Shown here one piece after another: positions 8,536 to 16,934 of a stretch of 64,000 nucleotides of DNA (within the stretch, counting starts at the first letter, position 1; every line of letters starts with the position of its first letter). Origin of the DNA: Pistricoccus aurantiacus. GTDB lineage: Bacteria > Pseudomonadota > Gammaproteobacteria > Pseudomonadales > Halomonadaceae. Position numbers and translations under genes: made by a program. Location of the stretch: the NCBI RefSeq assembly GCF_042682565.1, contig NZ_JBHUIC010000008.1. One strand, given 5' to 3'. The notes under the pieces were generated by a model. It did no database searches, was not told where the DNA came from, and worked only from the letters and a program-made list of their open reading frames with translations.

Positions 8536-8563
8536 CGCGACCCGTCCTATTGAGCATGCGCCC

Positions 8564-9712
8564 ATGAACATCCCTATTTACCTGGATTATGCCGCTACCA
8601 CGCCGGTCGACCCGAGCGTTGCGGAAGCCATGAGTCGCTACCTGACCGCGGACGGCATCTTTGCCAATCCCGCATCCCGCAGTCATATGTCCGGCTGGCT
8701 GGCGGAGCAGGCGGTGGAAAATGCCCGGCGCCAGGTAGCGGATCTGATCCAGGCGGACCCGCGAGAAATCGTCTGGACCAGCGGCGCCACGGAAGCGGAC
8801 AACCTGGCGCTGACGGGTTTCATGCGTGCCAACCGCGCCCGGGGACGTCATCTGGTGACTTCCTGCATCGAACACAAGGCGGTGGTGGATACGGCACTCG
8901 CTCTGGAAACGGAAGGCTTCGAGATTACCTGGCTGACTCCCGATGCGGATGGCCGCGTCACCCCGGAGCAGCTCCAGCAGGCGCTGCGAGACGATACGAT
9001 CCTGGTATCGCTGATGGCGGTAAACAACGAACTGGGTAGCCGCAACGAGCTGGCGGCGCTGGCGGAAGTGATCCACGCCCGGGGCGCGGTATTCCATGTG
9101 GACGGCGCCCAGGCCGCCGGCAAGATCGAGCTGGACGTGAAAACCTCGGATATCGACCTGCTGTCCCTGTCCGCTCACAAGGTTTACGGACCCAAGGGCA
9201 TCGGCGCGCTTTACGTGCGCCGTAGTCCGGATATCCGCCTGGAACCGCTGATTCACGGCGGCGGCCACGAGCGGGGCATGCGCTCCGGCACCCTGCCGAC
9301 TCATCAGATCGTCGGCATGGGAGAAGCTTTCGCCCTGGCGGGGCAGTGCCTTGAATCGGATCAGGCACACATAAAAGCCTTGCAGCAGCGCTTCCTGCAG
9401 GGTCTCGAAGGGCTTGAAGAACTGCACTGCAATACGGACACTCGAACCAGCGTGCCGCATATTCTCAATCTGGCCTTTGACGGGGTGGACGGCGAAGCGC
9501 TGCTGATGGCGCTGCGAGGACTGGCGATTTCCACCGGTTCCGCCTGCAACTCCGCCAGCGTCGAGCCTTCCTATGTGCTCAAGGGCATTGGCGTACCCCG
9601 AGCCCGCGCCCTGGCGTCCCTGCGTTTCAGCTTTGGTCGCCATACCAGCGAAGAAGACATCGATACCGCCGCGGCGGAACTTCGCCAGGCGGTCACTGGC
9701 CTTAGAGGTTAG
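8564..9712 (+). CDS. iscS: cysteine desulfurase IscS, short C-terminus
   Basis: PLP enzyme that removes sulfur from cysteine and hands it on as a persulfide for Fe-S clusters and tRNA thiolation. The PLP lysine is residue 206 (SAHKVYGPKG) and the catalytic cysteine is residue 328 in STGSACNSASVEPSYVL, the same numbering as E. coli IscS. The protein ends at residue 382 (AVTGLRG), so the roughly 20-residue tail that contacts IscU in E. coli is absent. No iscU follows. The sequence GGGHERGMRSGTLPTHQIVGMGEA-like region places it firmly with IscS rather than SufS. The acceptor of its sulfur is unknown from this window. Confidence 0.94.
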   Translation: MNIPIYLDYAATTPVDPSVAEAMSRYLTADGIFANPASRSHMSGWLAEQAVENARRQVADLIQADPREIVWTSGATEADNLALTGFMRANRARGRHLVTSCIEHKAVVDTALALETEGFEITWLTPDADGRVTPEQLQQALRDDTILVSLMAVNNELGSRNELAALAEVIHARGAVFHVDGAQAAGKIELDVKTSDIDLLSLSAHKVYGPKGIGALYVRRSPDIRLEPLIHGGGHERGMRSGTLPTHQIVGMGEAFALAGQCLESDQAHIKALQQRFLQGLEGLEELHCNTDTRTSVPHILNLAFDGVDGEALLMALRGLAISTGSACNSASVEPSYVLKGIGVPRARALASLRFSFGRHTSEEDIDTAAAELRQAVTGLRG

Positions 9713-9748
9713 GCTACTCATATATCAACGATTCAGGAGGCAAGTGTC

Positions 9749-10075
9749 ATGGCACATCTTTCGATCACTCCCGCTGCCGCCAAGCAGATCCATCGCGTGC
9801 TCGAAGAGCGTGGCGAAGGTCTGGGGCTACGTGTCTCCGTCAAGCCCAGCGGCTGCTCCGGCTACAGCTATGTGCTGAATTTCGCCGATGAGACTCATCC
9901 TCAGGATGCCGCCTTCGAGGAGCATGGCGCCAAGGTCTACGTCGACCCGGAAGCCTTGGAAATGCTCGACGGCAGCGAGGTGGATTACGTCTCGGAAGGC
10001 CTCAACCGCTTCTTCCGCTTCAACAATCCCAATGTCACGGACCAGTGCGGCTGCGGGGAAAGTTTCACCGTCTAG
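9749..10075 (+). CDS. iscA: A-type iron-sulfur carrier IscA
   Basis: Carries iron or Fe-S clusters to target apoproteins. The 108-residue protein has the three conserved cysteines at 36, 100 and 102 (PSGCSGYSYV and the C-terminal CGCGESF). The stretch DYVSEGLNRFFRFNNPNVTDQ is nearer to IscA than to ErpA. An AGGAGG site lies ten bases before the ATG. It follows iscS directly where iscU would be expected and is the last isc gene before ndk. Confidence 0.93.
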   Translation: MAHLSITPAAAKQIHRVLEERGEGLGLRVSVKPSGCSGYSYVLNFADETHPQDAAFEEHGAKVYVDPEALEMLDGSEVDYVSEGLNRFFRFNNPNVTDQCGCGESFTV

Positions 10076-10118
10076 GCGTTGAGAGCTTCAGCGGCTCGCT
10101 GCAAAGGTTTTATGACGA

Positions 10119-10148
10119 TTGTTCGTCTTTCCCTCGAAGCGGTATAAT
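10119..10148 (+). promoter_or_regulatory. probable ndk promoter
   Basis: TTGTTC at 10119-10124 and a perfect TATAAT at 10143-10148 are separated by 18 bases. The element lies about 70 bases before ndk, in the gap where hscBA, fdx and iscX would lie in related genomes. It gives ndk its own start independent of the isc promoter. Confidence 0.6.
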
Positions 10149-10218
10149 CCGCGCCTTCGAGCTCAGGCTAGTTTTTACTCACTGTTTCTTTTTTTACCCT
10201 GAATGGAGAAATTTCTTA

Positions 10219-10647
10219 ATGGCGACCGAACGCACGTTATCCATTATCAAGCCCGACGCCGTTGCCAAGAACGCCATTGGTGACATCTATCGCCGCTTCG
10301 AAAACGCCGGGCTCAAGATCGTGGCCGCCAAGATGCTGCACCTTTCCCGGGAAAAGGCGGAAGGCTTCTACGCGGAACACAAGGAACGCCCGTTTTTCGG
10401 TGACCTGGTAGGATTCATGATCTCCGGTCCGGTGATGGTTCAGGTGCTGGAAGGCGAAAACGCCATCGCCAAGAACCGCGAACTGATGGGCGCCACCAAT
10501 CCCAAGGAAGCCGAGGCCGGCACCATTCGCGCCGATTTCGCCGAGTCCATCGACGCCAACGCGGTACACGGCTCCGATTCCAGCGATTCAGCCAAGCGTG
10601 AAGTGGCCTACTTCTTTGACGACGATGAAATCTGCCCTCGCGGCTGA
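10219..10647 (+). CDS. ndk: nucleoside diphosphate kinase
   Basis: Transfers the terminal phosphate of ATP to other nucleoside diphosphates through a phosphohistidine. The 142-residue protein starts ATERTLSIIKPDAVAKN and contains the active-site histidine in IDANAVHGSDSSDSAKRE. The start at 10219 has GGAGAA upstream and matches family N-termini; a longer reading frame back to 10045 overlaps iscA and is not credible. ndk ahead of rlmN is the conserved gammaproteobacterial order. Confidence 0.97.
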   Translation: MATERTLSIIKPDAVAKNAIGDIYRRFENAGLKIVAAKMLHLSREKAEGFYAEHKERPFFGDLVGFMISGPVMVQVLEGENAIAKNRELMGATNPKEAEAGTIRADFAESIDANAVHGSDSSDSAKREVAYFFDDDEICPRG

Positions 10648-10666
10648 ACGGGCCAAATGCCTTCCC

Positions 10667-10686
10667 ACGCGGGCCAAGGCCCGCGT
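10667..10686. repeat. 20-base perfect palindrome between ndk and rlmN
   Basis: ACGCGGGCCAAGGCCCGCGT forms a nine-pair GC-rich stem around AA. It starts 20 bases after the ndk stop and ends 28 bases before the rlmN start. It is followed by CTTGCTC, not a T-run, so it is not a classical terminator. It may stabilise the ndk mRNA end or affect rlmN expression. Confidence 0.6.
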
Positions 10687-10713
10687 CTTGCTCACCGATC
10701 TCGACGACCCCCC

Positions 10714-11832
10714 ATGACCGATGCCTCCCCACGCAGCAATCTCCTGGGCATGACCCGGGAACAGATGGAAGCCTTCTTCGTGTCCCTGGGCGAAAAGAAA
10801 TTTCGTGCCGCCCAGGTCATGAAGTGGATCCATCACGGAGGCTGCGACGATTTCGATGCCATGACCAATCTGTCCAAGGCGCTGCGCGCGCGCCTGACGG
10901 AAGTGGCGGAAATTCGTGGGCCCGGTGTGGTTTATGAAGGTACCTCCAACGATGGCACTCGCAAGTGGGTGCTGGAAGTGGAAGACGGCAGTTTCGTGGA
11001 AACCGTACTGATTCCCGCGGAAAACGGTCGGCGCAGAACGCTTTGCGTATCGTCCCAGGTCGGCTGCTCTCTGGATTGCAGCTTCTGTTCCACCGGCAAG
11101 CAAGGCTTCCAGCGCAACCTGACCAGCGCCGAGATCATCGGCCAGGTATGGGTCGCTACCAGAAGTGGCGGCGGGGTTCATGCAGACCTGCGCCCAGTCA
11201 CCAACGTGGTGATGATGGGCATGGGCGAGCCGCTTCTGAATTACGAAAACGTGCTGCCGGCGATGAAGCTGATGCTGGATGACAACGGCTACGGAATATC
11301 CAAGCGGCGGGTGACACTTTCCACCTCCGGGGTGGTCCCGATGCTCGATCGTCTCGGCGACGATATCGACGTCAGCCTGGCGATTTCCCTGCACGCCGCC
11401 ACGGATGAGCTGCGCAATACGCTGGTACCGCTCAATCGCAAGTACAACATTCGCACCCTGCTCGATGCCTGCCAGCGTTATCTGGACAAGAGCGAAGGCT
11501 TGCATACGGTCACCATCGAATACACCCTGATCAAGGACATCAACGATCAGCAGGAACACGCTCGGCAGTTGGCGGAACTGCTGGCGGAACTGCCCTGCAA
11601 GATCAACCTGATTCCTTTCAATCCGTTTCCACATTCCGGATACGAGCGTCCCTCTCGCAATCAGGTGATGCGCTTTCAGCAGTGGCTTCACGAACTCGGC
11701 CACACGGCGATGGTGCGTCATCCTCGGGGCGATGATATCGATGCGGCCTGCGGTCAGCTGGTCGGGCGGGTCAAGGATCGCACCAAGCGTCATGCACGCT
11801 ATATCCAGTCCATACAGCTCGACGCCGATTGA
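10714..11832 (+). CDS. rlmN: dual-specificity 23S rRNA/tRNA adenine C2-methyltransferase RlmN
   Basis: Radical-SAM enzyme that methylates C2 of adenosine 2503 in 23S rRNA and adenosine 37 in some tRNAs. The 372-residue form starts MTDASPRSNLLGMTREQM, chosen over an upstream in-frame ATG at 10657 that would run through the palindrome. The [4Fe-4S] ligands are Cys118, 122 and 125 in GCSLDCSFCSTGKQGF, and the methyl-carrying cysteine is in the C-terminal DIDAACGQL. As an Fe-S enzyme it depends on cluster assembly. Confidence 0.96.
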   Translation: MTDASPRSNLLGMTREQMEAFFVSLGEKKFRAAQVMKWIHHGGCDDFDAMTNLSKALRARLTEVAEIRGPGVVYEGTSNDGTRKWVLEVEDGSFVETVLIPAENGRRRTLCVSSQVGCSLDCSFCSTGKQGFQRNLTSAEIIGQVWVATRSGGGVHADLRPVTNVVMMGMGEPLLNYENVLPAMKLMLDDNGYGISKRRVTLSTSGVVPMLDRLGDDIDVSLAISLHAATDELRNTLVPLNRKYNIRTLLDACQRYLDKSEGLHTVTIEYTLIKDINDQQEHARQLAELLAELPCKINLIPFNPFPHSGYERPSRNQVMRFQQWLHELGHTAMVRHPRGDDIDAACGQLVGRVKDRTKRHARYIQSIQLDAD

Positions 11833-11844
11833 TAATCCGCACCG

Positions 11845-11908
11845 GACTGGCCTTGACTGGCCGTCCACGACTGGCCGTCCGCACCAAGCTGGCCGCGACA
11901 GACTGTCC
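11845..11908 (+). repeat. iterated GACTGGCC(GTCC) units between rlmN and pilW
   Basis: GACTGGCC occurs at 11845, 11855 and 11869, the last two as GACTGGCCGTCC, with decayed copies at 11888 (GCTGGCC) and 11901 (GACTGTCC). The units are irregularly spaced at 10-19 bases and begin about 13 bases past the rlmN stop. No stem-loop purpose is evident. Confidence 0.75.
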
Positions 11909-11948
11909 GTCACCTAACAAGAAGCTTTTTTTCGCCTGCGAGGAAAAA

Positions 11949-12707
11949 ATGATCATCGCGTCACGCCACGACAAGAACATGCCCTGGATCCTTGCGCTGC
12001 TGGCGTTGCTGCTGCTGAGCGGCTGCGTCAGTCAAACCCAGCGTACCTCGACGTCAGCGCCCACCATCAACGACTCCTCCGGCGAATCGCCCTCCAGCGC
12101 CTATACTCAGTTGGGTCTGGCCTATCTCGAGCGCAATAACCTGCCTCGGGCGATGAAGGCGCTGAATCGAGCGCTCGAATCGGCGCCTGAGGATGCGCAG
12201 GCCCTGCAGGCCATGGCCATCGTCTATCAGCGTCAGGGCGAAAATGCCCTGGCCAGACAATACTTCCAGCAGGCGCTGTCGGCGAAGCCGAACTTTACCC
12301 AGGCGCGCAATAACTACGCCGCCTTCCTTTACGATACCGGCCAGACCGCCGAGGCCTGTCGCGAACTGCAGCAGGCAAGCCAGGACGTCCACTATCCTAA
12401 CCGGGGCCAGCTCTATGCTAACCTAGGCCAGTGTCAGGAAGCGCTGGGCAATATCGACGCAGCACGAGAAAGCCTTCAGCGCGCTCAGGAAATCAACCCG
12501 CGAGCACCGCGCAGTTACTTCCTGCTGGCCCAGCTCGAACACCAGCAAGGCAATCAGGATAGAGCGCAGACGCTGATCGCACAGAATATTCGCCTGGCGG
12601 GGGCGAATCGCAACAACCTGACTCTGGCGCGAGATATCGCCCAGGCGCAAGGGAATCAGGAACAAGTCCAGCATTATTCCCGCCTGCTGCAATCGGTTTC
12701 ACCTTGA
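11949..12707 (+). CDS. pilW: type IV pilus biogenesis/stability lipoprotein PilW (PilF)
   Basis: Outer-membrane pilotin lipoprotein that helps the PilQ secretin assemble. After the start (MIIASRHDKNMPWIL) comes a signal peptide with lipobox LLLSGC, then about six TPR motifs from residue 50 onward (SAYTQLGLAYLERNNLPRAM, then AQALQAMAIVYQRQGENAL and so on). The 252-residue length suits the family. GAGGAAAA lies just before the ATG; another start at 11979 is possible. The position between rlmN and rodZ is the conserved PilF locus. Other pilus genes are not in the window. Confidence 0.92.
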   Translation: MIIASRHDKNMPWILALLALLLLSGCVSQTQRTSTSAPTINDSSGESPSSAYTQLGLAYLERNNLPRAMKALNRALESAPEDAQALQAMAIVYQRQGENALARQYFQQALSAKPNFTQARNNYAAFLYDTGQTAEACRELQQASQDVHYPNRGQLYANLGQCQEALGNIDAARESLQRAQEINPRAPRSYFLLAQLEHQQGNQDRAQTLIAQNIRLAGANRNNLTLARDIAQAQGNQEQVQHYSRLLQSVSP

Positions 12708-12735
12708 TTCACGCTGCCCAAGCGAGGGGCATCGC

Positions 12736-13701
12736 ATGAGCGACATGCACGACAATCAAGCCTTCGCCATGTCGTCCCAGGCGTCGCCGGGAGAGCTGCT
12801 TCATCAGGAGCGCGAGGCGCTGGGGCTTTCCCTGGAGGAAGCCGCGGCCGGTCTGAATCTACGCCCGGCGGTCGTACGCGGCCTGGAAAACGACGACTAT
12901 GTGGAAGTGCCGGTTGCCGCCTATCGCCGCGGCTACCTGCGCGCCTATGCTCGTCTTCTGGGCATCGACGCAGCGCCGATCATTCATGCCTACAATCTGC
13001 GCTTCGGCGAAACCGAAACGGTGCAGCACGTGGCGCCGGCACAGGCGGTTCGCCCGCCCTCTCGGCTGCTCGGCTGGCTGTTTCCTATCGCCGGAATGCT
13101 GATTGCGCTGGGGCTAGCGGTGCTGCTGGTCTTCTGGTGGCAGGATCGGGAACGGGCGCCTATCGCGACTCTCGACGCCAACGAGCCGGTAACGGTGGAC
13201 ACCTTGGACGGCACTACCATCATCAGCGGTGAACCCCCACAGAACGAAGCGGCGCCTGCTGCTCCGATATCCCCCCCAGACACCGCTACATCACGGGCGG
13301 GCATTGCCGCGACAGCGCCAGATGACGAAAGCGCCGCCGTTTCCAATGACGGGCGCGCCGCGACGAATTCGGATGAAGGCGCTGGAGCGGCGGAATCACA
13401 AGGGGCGACCTCGACGCCGGAAGCACCATCGGAAACCACGCCCCCCGCCGCGCAAGACAATCGGGCGCTGGCGTTCACTTTCAACAAGGAATCCTGGACC
13501 GAGGTGGTGGACGCCACCGGCACGCGAATCCTGATCGGTCTACAGTCCCCGGATACTCAGGCGAAGGTCGAGGGTGAACCGCCTTTTCGTCTGACCGTGG
13601 GCAATGCCAACGGCGTCGAGCTACGCTATCGCGGCGAAGCCGTGGATCTTGCGCGTATCGCCGGCGCCGGCAATGTCGCTCGTTTCACCCTGGGAGAATG
13701 A
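12736..13701 (+). CDS. rodZ: cytoskeletal protein RodZ
   Basis: Links the MreB cytoskeleton to the elongation machinery. The 321-residue protein has an N-terminal helix-turn-helix domain (about residues 18-90, with GLSLEEAAAGLNLRPAVVRGLE), one transmembrane helix (about 112-133), a long linker rich in Ala, Pro, Ser and Thr, and a C-terminal DUF4115 domain starting around residue 240 (ALAFTFNKESWTEVVDATG). This is the family architecture. It lies in the pilW-rodZ-ispG order usual for gammaproteobacteria. Confidence 0.93.
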   Translation: MSDMHDNQAFAMSSQASPGELLHQEREALGLSLEEAAAGLNLRPAVVRGLENDDYVEVPVAAYRRGYLRAYARLLGIDAAPIIHAYNLRFGETETVQHVAPAQAVRPPSRLLGWLFPIAGMLIALGLAVLLVFWWQDRERAPIATLDANEPVTVDTLDGTTIISGEPPQNEAAPAAPISPPDTATSRAGIAATAPDDESAAVSNDGRAATNSDEGAGAAESQGATSTPEAPSETTPPAAQDNRALAFTFNKESWTEVVDATGTRILIGLQSPDTQAKVEGEPPFRLTVGNANGVELRYRGEAVDLARIAGAGNVARFTLGE

Positions 13702-13711
13702 TCTAGCCCCT

Positions 13712-14830
13712 ATGCACTCACCCTCTCCAATTCAGCGACGCAAGTCGCGCCAGATTCATGTCGGCTCGGTGCCGGTGGGAGGCGACGCGCCCATCTCCGT
13801 GCAGAGCATGACCAATACCGACACCCTGGATGTCGATGCCACCGTCGCTCAGATCAAGAGCCTGCAGGACATCGGTGCGGATATCGTGCGGGTTTCCGTG
13901 CCCAGCATGGACGCGGCGGAAGCCTTCGGTCGCATCAAGCGCCAGACGGATATCCCCCTGGTGGCGGACATCCATTTCGACTACCGTATCGCCCTGCGGG
14001 TGGCGGAGCTTGGCGTCGACTGTCTGCGCATCAATCCGGGCAATATCGGCCGGGAAGATCGGGTCCGCGCGGTGGTCAGCGCCGCCCGGGACAACGGCAT
14101 CCCGATTCGTATCGGGGTCAACGCCGGCTCCCTGGAAAAGGATCTGCAGAAGAAATACGGCGAACCGACGCCCGCGGCGCTGGTGGAATCCGCCATGCGC
14201 CATATCGATCATCTGGAGCGCCTGGACTTCCCGGACTTCAAGGTCAGCGTCAAGGCTAGCGACGTCTTCATGGCGGTAGCCGCCTATCGAGAGCTCGCGA
14301 CACGCATCGAGCAGCCGTTGCATCTTGGCATCACCGAGGCCGGCGGCCTGCGATCCGGCACCGTCAAGTCCTCCATCGGCCTGGGCATGCTGCTGATGGA
14401 CGGCATCGGCGACACCATCCGTGTCTCCCTCGCCGCGGACCCGGTGGAAGAGATCAAGGTCGGCTTCGACATGCTCAAGAGCCTCAGACTGCGGGCCAAG
14501 GGCATCAACTTCGTCGCCTGCCCCAGCTGCTCGCGACAGAACTTCGACGTGATCGGCACCATGAACGCCCTGGAAGAGCGGCTCGAGGACATCACCACTC
14601 CTCTGGACGTGGCAGTGATCGGCTGCGTGGTCAACGGTCCCGGAGAAGCCAAGGAAGCGGATCTCGGTCTGACCGGCGGCAGCCCCAACAACCTCGTCTA
14701 TATCGACGGCAAGCCCGCCAGCAAGCTGCGCAACGAGCACCTGGTGGACGATCTGGAAGCGCTGATCCGCAACAAGATACGCCAGAAGCAGCAAGCGGAG
14801 CAGGACGTCATCGCCCGCGCGACGGAATAA
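13712..14830 (+). CDS. ispG: 4-hydroxy-3-methylbut-2-enyl diphosphate synthase IspG
   Basis: [4Fe-4S] enzyme of the MEP isoprenoid pathway that converts MEcPP to HMBPP. The 372-residue product begins MHSPSPIQRRKSRQIHVG, with a TIM-barrel domain (SVQSMTNTDTLDVDATVAQI, VADIHFDYRIAL) and the cluster ligands in ACPSCSR and GCVVNGPGEAKEAD. The start at 13712 is ten bases after the rodZ stop. The 27-base gap to hisS suggests one transcript. It adds to the demand for Fe-S clusters in this region. Confidence 0.96.
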   Translation: MHSPSPIQRRKSRQIHVGSVPVGGDAPISVQSMTNTDTLDVDATVAQIKSLQDIGADIVRVSVPSMDAAEAFGRIKRQTDIPLVADIHFDYRIALRVAELGVDCLRINPGNIGREDRVRAVVSAARDNGIPIRIGVNAGSLEKDLQKKYGEPTPAALVESAMRHIDHLERLDFPDFKVSVKASDVFMAVAAYRELATRIEQPLHLGITEAGGLRSGTVKSSIGLGMLLMDGIGDTIRVSLAADPVEEIKVGFDMLKSLRLRAKGINFVACPSCSRQNFDVIGTMNALEERLEDITTPLDVAVIGCVVNGPGEAKEADLGLTGGSPNNLVYIDGKPASKLRNEHLVDDLEALIRNKIRQKQQAEQDVIARATE

Positions 14831-14857
14831 GTCGAGGGAAAGCATGAGGAGAGGGGC

Positions 14858-16147
14858 TTGAGCAACAAGATCCAGGCCATCCGTGGCATGAACGACCTGC
14901 TGCCGGAGCAGTCTGCGCAATGGCAGTATTTTGAAGGCCAGATGCGCCAGCTGGTGCAACGTTATGGCTATGCGGAAATCCGTACGCCTGTGCTGGAACA
15001 GACCGCGCTGTTCGCGCGTTCCATCGGCGAAGTCACGGATATCGTCGAAAAGGAGATGTACACCTTCGCGGATCGCAACGGCGACAGCCTGACCCTGCGC
15101 CCGGAAGGCACCGCCAGCTGCGTGCGAGCGGCCCTGGAGAACGGGCTGCTGCACAACCAGACTCAGCGCCTGTGGTATCAGGGGCCGATGTTTCGCTACG
15201 AGCGACCCCAGAAAGGTCGCTATCGCCAGTTTCATCAGGTGGGCATCGAGGCTTACGGCCTGGAAGGGCCGGATATCGACGCGGAGGTCATTCTGCTCTC
15301 CGCTCGGCTGTGGAAACAGCTTGGACTTAGGGAGCACGTCACTCTGGAACTCAATTCCCTGGGCTCCAGCGACGCTCGCGCCGCCTATCGGGATATCCTG
15401 GTGAGCTACTTCGAGGACCATCGGGCCGTACTGGACGAGGACTCTCTACGCCGCCTGCACAGCAATCCGCTGCGCATCCTGGATTCCAAGAACCCGGACA
15501 TGACCCCCATGCTGGAAGCCGCGCCCAAGCTGCTCGATCATCTCGACAGCGCTTCCCGGGAGCATTTCGAGCGCCTGTGCGGGATACTCGACGCGGCGGG
15601 AATTTCCTACGTGATCAACCCGCGGCTGGTGCGCGGCCTGGATTATTACTCACGCACGGTCTTCGAGTGGACTACCACGGCCTTGGGGAGTCAGGGCACG
15701 GTATGCGCCGGCGGGCGCTATGACGGTCTCGTCGAGCAGCTCGGCGGCAAGCCGACCCCGGCGGTGGGCTTCGCCATGGGCGTCGAACGGCTGATTCTGC
15801 TGCTCGACACCCTGGCGCTGGTCCCCGAAGACGCGTGCCCTCGCCTGGATGCCTATATGATAGGCATGGACGAGGCGGCGTCCAAAAGCGCCCTGCTGCT
15901 GGCGGAAACCCTGCGGGACGCTTGCCCGACGCTTCGCATTCAGGTTCACTGCGGCGGCGGCAGCTTCAAGAGCCAGATGAAAAAAGCCGACAAGAGCGGC
16001 GCTCGCCTGGCGCTGCTGCTTGGTGAGGATGAACTCGCCAGAAACGCGGTGACCGTCAAATGGCTCCGAGAAGATCGCGACCAGCAGACGTTGCCACGGC
16101 AGGAGCTGGCCGCCGAACTGATCGAGTTACTGGATATATCCGCCTAG
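14858..16147 (+). CDS. hisS: histidine-tRNA ligase
   Basis: Class II aminoacyl-tRNA synthetase. The 429-residue protein shows motif 1 (YGYAEIRTPVLEQTALF), motif 2 (GPMFRYERPQKGRYRQFHQ), the histidine-binding RGLDYYSRTVFEW segment, motif 3 (AVGFAMGVERL) and a C-terminal anticodon-binding domain. The start codon is TTG at 14858, with AGGAGAGG immediately upstream. The nearby ATG at 14844 hits a stop after five codons. A weak TTG start may moderate expression. Confidence 0.96.
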   Translation: MSNKIQAIRGMNDLLPEQSAQWQYFEGQMRQLVQRYGYAEIRTPVLEQTALFARSIGEVTDIVEKEMYTFADRNGDSLTLRPEGTASCVRAALENGLLHNQTQRLWYQGPMFRYERPQKGRYRQFHQVGIEAYGLEGPDIDAEVILLSARLWKQLGLREHVTLELNSLGSSDARAAYRDILVSYFEDHRAVLDEDSLRRLHSNPLRILDSKNPDMTPMLEAAPKLLDHLDSASREHFERLCGILDAAGISYVINPRLVRGLDYYSRTVFEWTTTALGSQGTVCAGGRYDGLVEQLGGKPTPAVGFAMGVERLILLLDTLALVPEDACPRLDAYMIGMDEAASKSALLLAETLRDACPTLRIQVHCGGGSFKSQMKKADKSGARLALLLGEDELARNAVTVKWLREDRDQQTLPRQELAAELIELLDISA

Positions 16148-16202
16148 GGTTCTGTCAACCAACAGGCTCGTTAGGCCATTCCCATGCAAGAGGAGACCGC
16201 CC

Positions 16203-16934
16203 GTGGCGGAGCTGAGAAGCGAGGAAGAACAGGTCGAGGCGCTGAAGCGCTGGTGGAAGGAGAACGCCGTCTCGCTGATTGCCGGCGTCGCGATCGCCGC
16301 GGCGGTCATCCTGGGATGGAAGGCCTGGCAGAACTATCAGGCCAATCAGGCGGAGACGGCATCGATTCGCTACCAGCAGCTGCTTGCCCTGGCCGGCCAG
16401 CAGACCCTGGACGAAGGCGCCCTGAGCGAGGCGGAAAGCCTGACGACTAGTCTGCGAAACGAACACGGCAAGACGCTTTACGCGGATCTCGCCGTCTTGA
16501 TCCAGGCGCGGCTGCTGGTCAATCAGCAGGATAACGATGCGGCACGAGCCCTGCTGAGGGAACTGATCGATTCCACGAATCAACCCTATATCGCGGATCT
16601 GGCCGGGCTGCGTCTGGCGCGTCTGCTGCTGGCAGCTGACCAGGCCGAGGAGGCCTTGGACATTCTCGACGGCGAGGTCGCGTCCGCGCTCGCGGCGCAG
16701 CAGGCGGATCTGCGCGGCGATGCTCAAATGGCGCTGGATCATCCCGATGAGGCGCGTCAGGCCTATCGCCGTGCATTGAGTCTGGCGGAGCAGAGCGATC
16801 TGCCGCTGTTCGGCACGCAACTCAAGCTCGACGACTTGGGCACGCTGGAAAGCCCCGAAACGCTCGAGACTTCCGCCGCTTCCACTACCCCCGCCGCTTC
16901 CGATAATTCCGGTGCCAAGGATAGTTCCCGATGA
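16203..16934 (+). CDS. yfgM: YfgM-like tetratricopeptide inner-membrane protein
   Basis: In E. coli YfgM is an inner-membrane protein that works with the periplasmic chaperone PpiD at the Sec translocon. The 243-residue protein starts with GTG (AGGAGA upstream) and opens with the family sequence RSEEEQVEALKRWWKENAV. A transmembrane helix follows at about residues 22-42, then a periplasmic TPR_21 region with Ala/Leu-rich helices and a Ser/Thr-rich tail. It overlaps bamB by four bases, so translation is probably coupled. Order hisS-yfgM-bamB-der is conserved. Confidence 0.9.
   Translation: MAELRSEEEQVEALKRWWKENAVSLIAGVAIAAAVILGWKAWQNYQANQAETASIRYQQLLALAGQQTLDEGALSEAESLTTSLRNEHGKTLYADLAVLIQARLLVNQQDNDAARALLRELIDSTNQPYIADLAGLRLARLLLAADQAEEALDILDGEVASALAAQQADLRGDAQMALDHPDEARQAYRRALSLAEQSDLPLFGTQLKLDDLGTLESPETLETSAASTTPAASDNSGAKDSSR

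Noticed and set aside
13718..15421. 567-codon minus-strand frame opposite ispG and hisS
   Set aside because: It spans two real genes and their gap, has antisense composition and no recognisable domain.
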